Positions 1-3,648 of a DNA stretch of 6,224 nucleotides are shown one piece after another (position 1 is the first letter of the stretch; every line of letters starts with the position of its first letter). The position numbers and the translations under genes were made by a program. Source of the DNA: Bacteroidales bacterium (lineage in GTDB: Bacteria; Bacteroidota; Bacteroidia; Bacteroidales; UBA1715); contig JAISIO010000044.1 in the NCBI GenBank assembly GCA_031262005.1, forward strand, positions 1 to 6,224, in the 5' to 3' direction. The notes beneath the pieces are model-generated. The model saw nothing but the letters and a program-made list of their open reading frames with translations. It was not told the origin of the DNA and ran no database searches.

Positions 1-1631
1 TGGTTTCGGTAGACAATTTAGCCGTAGAATTTGGCGGCACAACACTTTTTTCTAACATCAATTTTGTAATCAACGAAAAAGACCGCATTGCGCTGATGGG
101 TAAAAACGGTGCGGGAAAATCAACTTTGTTGAAAATTTTAGCAGGCGTGCAGCAGCCCTCTGCCGGTAGGGTGGTGGTGCCTAAGGACAAAACGGTGGCA
201 TACTTGCCGCAACACTTAATGACCGAAAATACTCGCACTGTGTTTGAAGAGGCTTCGCAGGCATTTGCCACTATTTTTGCTATGCAGCAGCAAATCGACG
301 AACTCAACAATCAACTTGCCACTCGCACCGATTATGAATCGGACGAGTATATGAAAATTATAGAAGACGTGTCGGCTCTGAGTGAGCGTTTTTACAGCAT
401 AGAAGAAATAAATTACGATGCCGAAGTCGAAAAAATTCTGATGGGTTTGGGCTTCGTGCGTTCCGATTTTACCCGTCCAACGAGCGATTTTAGCGGAGGC
501 TGGCGCATGCGCATAGAACTTGCAAAAATTCTGTTGCAAAAGCCTGACCTTATTCTTTTGGACGAACCCACCAATCACATGGACATTGAATCAATTCAAT
601 GGTTTGAGGATTTTCTAATACAAAGCGGCAAGGCGGTTATTGTAATTTCGCACGACCGTGCATTTGTGGATACCATTACCACGCGCACCATAGAAGTTAC
701 TATGGGTAGAATTTACGATTACAAAGTAAATTATTCCGCCTATTTACAATTGCGTGCCGAACGCCGCGAACAGCAACAAAAAGCTGTAGACGAACAGCAA
801 AAAATGATAGCCGAAACCACGGAATTTATTGAGCGTTTTAAAGGCACGTATTCCAAAACGCTGCAAGTGCAAAGCCGTGTGAAAATGCTTGAAAAACTGC
901 AAATACTTGAAGTCGATGAAGAAGACTCTTCGGCTCTGCGACTCAAATTTCCGCCGTGCGAACGCTCGGGAAATTATCCCGTGATTGCCGATAATGTCGG
1001 AAAATCGTACGGAACGCACAATGTATATTCCGGTGCAAATTTCAGCATAGCACGAGGCGAAAAAGTTGCCTTTGTGGGTAAAAACGGTGAGGGGAAATCG
1101 ACTATGGTGAAATCTATTATGAGTCAAATTGATTTTGATGGCAAACTTTCAATTGGGCACAATGTGCATATTGGTTACTTTGCGCAAAACGAAGCATCGC
1201 TTTTAGATGAGGAAAAAACTGTTTTTCAAACAATTGACGATGTGGCAGTGGGCGATATTCGTACAAAAATAAAAGACATCTTGGGTGCATTTATGTTTGG
1301 CGGCGAAAGTTGGACAAAAAAAGTAAAAGTGCTTTCAGGTGGCGAACGAACCCGTTTGGCAATGATACAATTGTTGCTCAATCCAGTGAATGTGTTAATT
1401 CTCGACGAACCTACCAATCACTTGGATATGCGTACCAAAGACGTATTGAAAGCTGCTTTGCAGGATTACGATGGAACGCTAATTTTGGTGTCGCATGACC
1501 GTGATTTTTTAGATGGTTTGGTGAGCAAAGTATATGAATTCGGCAATAAACGAGTGAAAGAGCATTTATGCGGAATTGCGGAATTTTTGGCAAATAAAAA
1601 AATGGAGAATTTGCGGGAATTGGAAAAGTAG
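1..1631 (+). CDS. ABC-F family ATPase (ribosome-associated translation factor), 5' end cut by one base
   Basis: This is a soluble protein with two ABC ATPase domains and no membrane segments. ABC-F proteins (EttA, Uup, YdiF and relatives) bind the ribosomal E site and act in translation rather than transport. The reading frame is open from base 3, and bases 1-2 are 'tg', so the start is almost certainly an ATG (or GTG/TTG) whose first base lies just outside the window. That gives about 543 residues, normal for the family. With that numbering, Walker A1 is GKNGAGKST at 34-42, signature 1 is SGGW at 165 and Walker B1 is DEPTNHMD at 188-195. A charged, glutamine-rich linker that should form the P-site tRNA-interaction motif spans about 240-300. 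Walker A2 is GKNGEGKST at 360-368, signature 2 is LSGGE at 445-449 and Walker B2 is DEPTNHLD at 469-476. Each Walker B is followed by an SHDR switch histidine. There is no long C-terminal extension of the Uup type. Family is certain; the subfamily is not, and nothing here specifically indicates antibiotic resistance. Confidence 0.95.
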   Translation, partial: VSVDNLAVEFGGTTLFSNINFVINEKDRIALMGKNGAGKSTLLKILAGVQQPSAGRVVVPKDKTVAYLPQHLMTENTRTVFEEASQAFATIFAMQQQIDELNNQLATRTDYESDEYMKIIEDVSALSERFYSIEEINYDAEVEKILMGLGFVRSDFTRPTSDFSGGWRMRIELAKILLQKPDLILLDEPTNHMDIESIQWFEDFLIQSGKAVIVISHDRAFVDTITTRTIEVTMGRIYDYKVNYSAYLQLRAERREQQQKAVDEQQKMIAETTEFIERFKGTYSKTLQVQSRVKMLEKLQILEVDEEDSSALRLKFPPCERSGNYPVIADNVGKSYGTHNVYSGANFSIARGEKVAFVGKNGEGKSTMVKSIMSQIDFDGKLSIGHNVHIGYFAQNEASLLDEEKTVFQTIDDVAVGDIRTKIKDILGAFMFGGESWTKKVKVLSGGERTRLAMIQLLLNPVNVLILDEPTNHLDMRTKDVLKAALQDYDGTLILVSHDRDFLDGLVSKVYEFGNKRVKEHLCGIAEFLANKKMENLRELEK

Positions 1632-1650
1632 GGGCGTATGCCATACGCCC
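1632..1650. repeat. Perfect palindromic hairpin A after the ABC-F gene
   Basis: Nine-base arms GGGCGTATG and CATACGCCC flank a single C. The element begins one base after the ABC-F stop codon. It could fold in RNA or DNA and may help end transcription, but no U-run follows, so a classic intrinsic terminator is not supported. It resembles the short palindromic units scattered between genes in many environmental Bacteroidota; that comparison is from memory and was not tested. Confidence 0.7.
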
Positions 1651-1658
1651 GCACCACA

Positions 1659-1680
1659 ACAATGGGGCATACCCCATTGT
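1659..1680. repeat. Perfect hairpin B (ACAATGGGG / CCCCATTGT)
   Basis: Nine-base perfect arms at 1659-1667 and 1672-1680 enclose a CATA loop. It lies eight bases after hairpin A and differs from it in sequence. No T-run follows. The CCCCAT of its right arm reappears at 3547-3552, at a similar distance before the second copy of hairpin C, so part of B may belong to the same repeated module. Confidence 0.65.
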
Positions 1681-1688
1681 CAATGAGA

Positions 1689-1716
1689 ATAATCAACAAG
1701 GGATTGAAACCCCTTG
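1689..1716. repeat. Hairpin C, copy 1: dispersed repeat with loop ATTGAAAC
   Basis: Left flank ATAATCAA is followed by stem CAAGGG (1697-1702), loop ATTGAAAC (1703-1710) and stem CCCTTG (1711-1716). Bases 1689-1702 match 3562-3575 exactly over 14 nt, while the loop is the reverse complement of the loop in that second copy. It ends 16 bases before the ATG of the FISUMP gene, so in the mRNA it could affect access to that start codon. Confidence 0.75.
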
Positions 1717-1732
1717 CTAATCAAATACAACC

Positions 1733-2320
1733 ATGAACCGATTACAAACAACCGTATTTTTGCTTTTGTGCACCGCCGCAGTGCAGGCACAAACCGTGAG
1801 CAACGTAAAAACCGAATGCGTGCAGATAGGAGGCGTATGCTGGGCAACTCGCAACGTAGCCAAACCGGGCAAGTTTGCCGCTAAACCCGAAAAAGCAGGT
1901 AAATTCTACCAATGGAATCGTAATAAAGCATGGTCAAGTAAAGGCAAAGTAAAAAGCTGGGATAGCAGCTACCCCACCGGCAGCGAATGGGAAAAAGCAA
2001 ATGACCCATGCCCTGCAGGCTTTAGAGTACCTACTCAAACAGAACTACAAACACTTGTAGCCGCCAGAAGCACGTGGACTACCAACTACAACGGCACAAG
2101 TGTAGCAGGAAGAGTATTCGGTAGCGGTGAAAATACTGTTTTCTTTCCTGCTGCGGGCTATCGCTACGACAACGTTGGCACGTTGCACCATGCAGGGGTA
2201 GGCGGTTTCTATTGGAGTAGTGCCGAGTTCAACAGTAATTTCGCCTATTACGTGAGCTTTGGTTCCGTGAGCCACTTCACCCGCAATGGTGGTCTATCCA
2301 TTCGCTGTGTGGCAGAATAA
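1733..2320 (+). CDS. Secreted FISUMP-domain protein (Fibrobacter succinogenes major paralogous domain)
   Basis: A 195-residue exported protein. Residues 1-19 form a Sec signal peptide: R3, a hydrophobic core around VFLLLCTAAV, and a likely signal peptidase I cut after VQA at 17-19. C13 lies inside the core without a proper lipobox, so a lipoprotein is unlikely. The rest fits the FISUMP domain: GGVCWATRNV at 33-42, a WEKANDPCPAGFRVPT block at 86-101, FFPAAGYR at 137-144, FYWSSAE at 159-165 and the closing SIRCV at 189-193. The mature part has four cysteines (29, 36, 93, 192), which may form disulfides outside the cytoplasm. The domain often occurs in many paralogues and as part of longer cell-surface proteins; here it stands alone at about minimal length, with no C-terminal sorting domain. 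Its biochemical role is unknown. The start is chosen because it gives the signal peptide; no Shine-Dalgarno sequence or TAnnTTTG box lies just upstream. Confidence 0.9.
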   Translation: MNRLQTTVFLLLCTAAVQAQTVSNVKTECVQIGGVCWATRNVAKPGKFAAKPEKAGKFYQWNRNKAWSSKGKVKSWDSSYPTGSEWEKANDPCPAGFRVPTQTELQTLVAARSTWTTNYNGTSVAGRVFGSGENTVFFPAAGYRYDNVGTLHHAGVGGFYWSSAEFNSNFAYYVSFGSVSHFTRNGGLSIRCVAE

Positions 2321-2361
2321 TCGTCTAAACCATAATTTTACAGGATTTGATTGTATTGTAG

Positions 2362-2381
2362 AGACGTGGCGTGCTGCGTCT
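2362..2381. repeat. Imperfect GAGACG-type hairpin, possible dispersed repeat or weak terminator
   Basis: AGACGTGGC and GCTGCGTCT (2362-2370 and 2373-2381, as DNA) can pair with two G-U wobbles around a tiny centre. It lies within TTGTAGAGACG at 2356-2366, wording I recall from dispersed palindromes in Bacteroidota and cyanobacteria (unverified). It follows the FISUMP stop codon by about 40 bases and could end that transcript, but no solid T-run follows. Confidence 0.45.
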
Positions 2382-2442
2382 TATTGTGAGAGATTTTAAA
2401 CATCGTAGGAACTGAATATATCCCGCCAATTGACCAAAAAAA

Positions 2443-2529
2443 CGTGAATAGAAACAATAAATTTGATGTAATTCACGAAAAAATGCGATTTTTCCGTGAA
2501 TTTATTTTGAAAACAACAGATTATTCACG
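2443..2529. promoter_or_regulatory. Four alternating CGTGAAT/ATTCACG boxes: candidate operator array upstream of fic
   Basis: CGTGAAT occurs at 2443-2449 and 2495-2501, and its reverse complement ATTCACG at 2471-2477 and 2523-2529. Start-to-start distances are 28, 24 and 28 bases, so the set can be read as two inverted pairs repeated every 52 bases, about five helical turns. Three of the four continue as ATTCACG(G)AAAAA in their own orientation. The middle two boxes form a hairpin at 2470-2502: an 8-bp stem, one mismatch, six more AT pairs and loop GCG. A perfect -7 box sits in the centre of the first pair. The layout suggests binding of dimeric protein; which protein is not known. Confidence 0.55.
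2458..2465 (+). promoter_or_regulatory. Candidate -7 promoter element TAAATTTG for the fic-type gene
   Basis: This is a perfect match to the Bacteroidota -7 consensus TAnnTTTG. The best upstream -33 candidate is TTG at 2430-2432, about 25 bases away, which is longer than the usual 20 or so, so support is partial. A start near 2470 would give a leader of about 100 bases. The box lies midway between two of the inverted ATTCACG boxes, as expected if a repressor covers it. Confidence 0.35.
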
Positions 2530-2573
2530 AAAAATATCATACTATTGCAATCGAAAAGATACATAGATTTTTC

Positions 2574-3464
2574 ATGATTACGCAAACAAAAAAAGAACAT
2601 CTCAGTGCATTGAAGTTGGAGTACGAACAGTTACGAGGTTCGCGCAACGATTTACTAAAAATAATTACAGAATCGGAGCTGCCCGAAATGGTGTACAATT
2701 CAAATGCTATTGAAAATTCGACACTTACGCTACGCGAAACTGAAAAGATTTTGTTGGAACAATCGTTGATGCGTGATGTTTCGTTACGCAAAACGTATGA
2801 AGCAACTAATTTGGCACGAGTAATAAAATACCTTTGGACTCGTCCGAATTATGAACTTTCGGTTGAAAATTTTGAATTATTGCATCAAATGCTTTTGGGC
2901 GGAATTAATGACAATTATGCAGGGCGCATTCGTCGCACAGGTGAATATGTTCGAGTTGGGTGGCACATAGCTCCGTCGCCCGAACAGGTAAAACCAATGC
3001 TTGAGGATTTGATTAATCGCTATAACAGCGAAGGTAATACATATTTTTTAGAAAAAATTGCCGAATTTCATTTGCAATTTGAAACCATACATCCGTTTTG
3101 CGATGGCAACGGACGAATGGGACGACTTATCATAAATTTGCAGCTTGCAGCATTGGGCTATCCTCCTGTAATTATTCAAAATAAAGGCAAACGAGAAGAA
3201 TATTATCCGATTTTTAGCGAATGGCGCAATAAACAGAAATCAAATAAATTTTCGGATTACCTCTATTTGGCTCTTTCCGAATCGTTCAACAAACGACTTG
3301 CATATCTGCGAGGCAATGAAATTGTAAAATTGTCGGAATATGCAAAAACTAATGATATGAGTGCCGCGGTAATTACCAATGCAGCAAAACGACAAACAGT
3401 GCCTGCTTTCCGTCAGGAAGGTGTTTGGCGAATTGAAAAGAATTATGTACGTAAATTGAAGTAA
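2574..3464 (+). CDS. Class II Fic family AMP-transferase with C-terminal HTH-like domain
   Basis: A 296-residue cytoplasmic protein. Fic enzymes usually move AMP from ATP onto a hydroxyl side chain of a target protein. The catalytic loop is HPFCDGNGRMGR at 173-184 and keeps H173 (base), D177 (metal), the GNG anion-hole loop and R184. An inhibitory helix motif of the form [ST]xxxE[GN] is present near the N-terminus as SNAIEN (S43, E47, N48); this makes it class II, with E47 expected to block the ATP gamma-phosphate position. The target-binding flap is around 115-131 (YAGRIRRTG then VRVGWH). The tail, about 250-294, has LSEYAKTNDMS, a likely recognition helix, then PAFRQEGVWRIEK, which resembles the helix-turn-helix plus wing of excisionase-like proteins. 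Other class II Fic proteins, such as the Shewanella one, also carry a C-terminal winged helix. No separate antitoxin gene adjoins it, consistent with built-in inhibition. The start is the first in-frame ATG after the candidate promoter. The target protein is unknown. Confidence 0.93.
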   Translation: MITQTKKEHLSALKLEYEQLRGSRNDLLKIITESELPEMVYNSNAIENSTLTLRETEKILLEQSLMRDVSLRKTYEATNLARVIKYLWTRPNYELSVENFELLHQMLLGGINDNYAGRIRRTGEYVRVGWHIAPSPEQVKPMLEDLINRYNSEGNTYFLEKIAEFHLQFETIHPFCDGNGRMGRLIINLQLAALGYPPVIIQNKGKREEYYPIFSEWRNKQKSNKFSDYLYLALSESFNKRLAYLRGNEIVKLSEYAKTNDMSAAVITNAAKRQTVPAFRQEGVWRIEKNYVRKLK

Positions 3465-3536
3465 AAGCTCTGGCAGGAGAAATGAGAATGCAGCTATTTC
3501 CTTACAATTTTGTTTTATAGATTTCAAAAAAACACA

Positions 3537-3544
3537 TACATTTG
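3537..3544 (+). promoter_or_regulatory. Candidate -7 promoter element TACATTTG for uvrA
   Basis: This is a perfect match to TAnnTTTG. A TTTG at 3509-3512 could be the -33 element, but the 24-base gap is somewhat long. Transcription would begin near 3550, only a few bases before the first arm of the leader structure, giving a leader of about 98 bases. I see no LexA-type palindrome here, so SOS control is not indicated. Confidence 0.4.
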
Positions 3545-3553
3545 TTCCCCATG

Positions 3554-3635
3554 CCGACAATATAATCAACAAGGGGTTTCAATCCCTTGTTTACAACATA
3601 TGCTAACCATATAAAACAATCTCCAACATTGTCGG
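3554..3635 (+). promoter_or_regulatory. Possible three-way-junction leader RNA before uvrA
   Basis: An 8-bp outer stem pairs CCGACAAT (3554-3561) with ATTGTCGG (3628-3635). Inside lie an 8-bp hairpin (AACAAGGG at 3568-3575 with CCCTTGTT at 3584-3591) and a weak 5-bp hairpin (ATATG at 3598-3602 with CATAT at 3608-3612). The outer stem closes 13 bases before the ATG, so it could influence translation. This is hand-drawn pairing; the third stem is AT-rich and could be chance. It matches no riboswitch class I know. Confidence 0.3.
3562..3591. repeat. Hairpin C, copy 2: dispersed repeat with loop GTTTCAAT
   Basis: ATAATCAA is followed by CAAGGG (3570-3575), loop GTTTCAAT (3576-3583) and CCCTTG (3584-3589). 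An extra AA/TT extends the stem to eight pairs. Bases 3570-3589 are the exact reverse complement of 1697-1716 over 20 nt, yet the left flank 3562-3569 matches copy 1 in direct orientation. The stem has thus been kept while the loop is inverted. Confidence 0.75.
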
Positions 3636-3648
3636 TAATTAAAACACA

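Larger units (their letters stand above)
2321..2573. other. 253-base intergenic region before the fic-type gene
   Basis: No coding region is supported here. The left part (2321-2400) holds an imperfect GAGACG-type hairpin. Bases 2401-2440 show nothing I recognise. The right part holds four alternating ATTCACG heptamers, one perfect TAnnTTTG box and an AT-rich run to the ATG at 2574. The fic frame extends upstream without another ATG near the start. Confidence 0.7.
3465..3648. other. 184-base intergenic region and probable uvrA leader
   Basis: There is no strong terminator after the fic stop codon. The region holds an AT-rich stretch, a perfect TAnnTTTG box at 3537-3544, then the second copy of hairpin C and a pair of distant complementary arms that end 13 bases before the uvrA ATG. 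No open frame here looks like a real gene, and no Shine-Dalgarno sequence precedes uvrA. Confidence 0.65.

Noticed and set aside
1632..1680. Intrinsic terminators after the ABC-F gene
   Set aside because: Both hairpins have strong stems but no downstream T-run, so they are listed as repeats only.
1697..1716. Possible CRISPR repeat remnant because of the ATTGAAAC ending and the GTTTCAAT form in the other copy
   Set aside because: There are only two isolated copies nearly 1.9 kb apart, no spacers and no cas genes; a dispersed palindrome explains them better.
1733..1795. Lipoprotein signal with C13
   Set aside because: The residues before C13 are all leucines rather than a small-residue lipobox, and a good signal peptidase I site follows at residues 17-19.
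2574..3464. Two-gene Fic toxin-antitoxin pair
   Set aside because: No small antitoxin gene adjoins it on either side, and the inhibitory SNAIEN motif is within the same protein.
3479..3499. Hairpin GAAAT/ATTTC after the fic stop as terminator
   Set aside because: The stem is only five AT-rich pairs with a long loop and no T-run.
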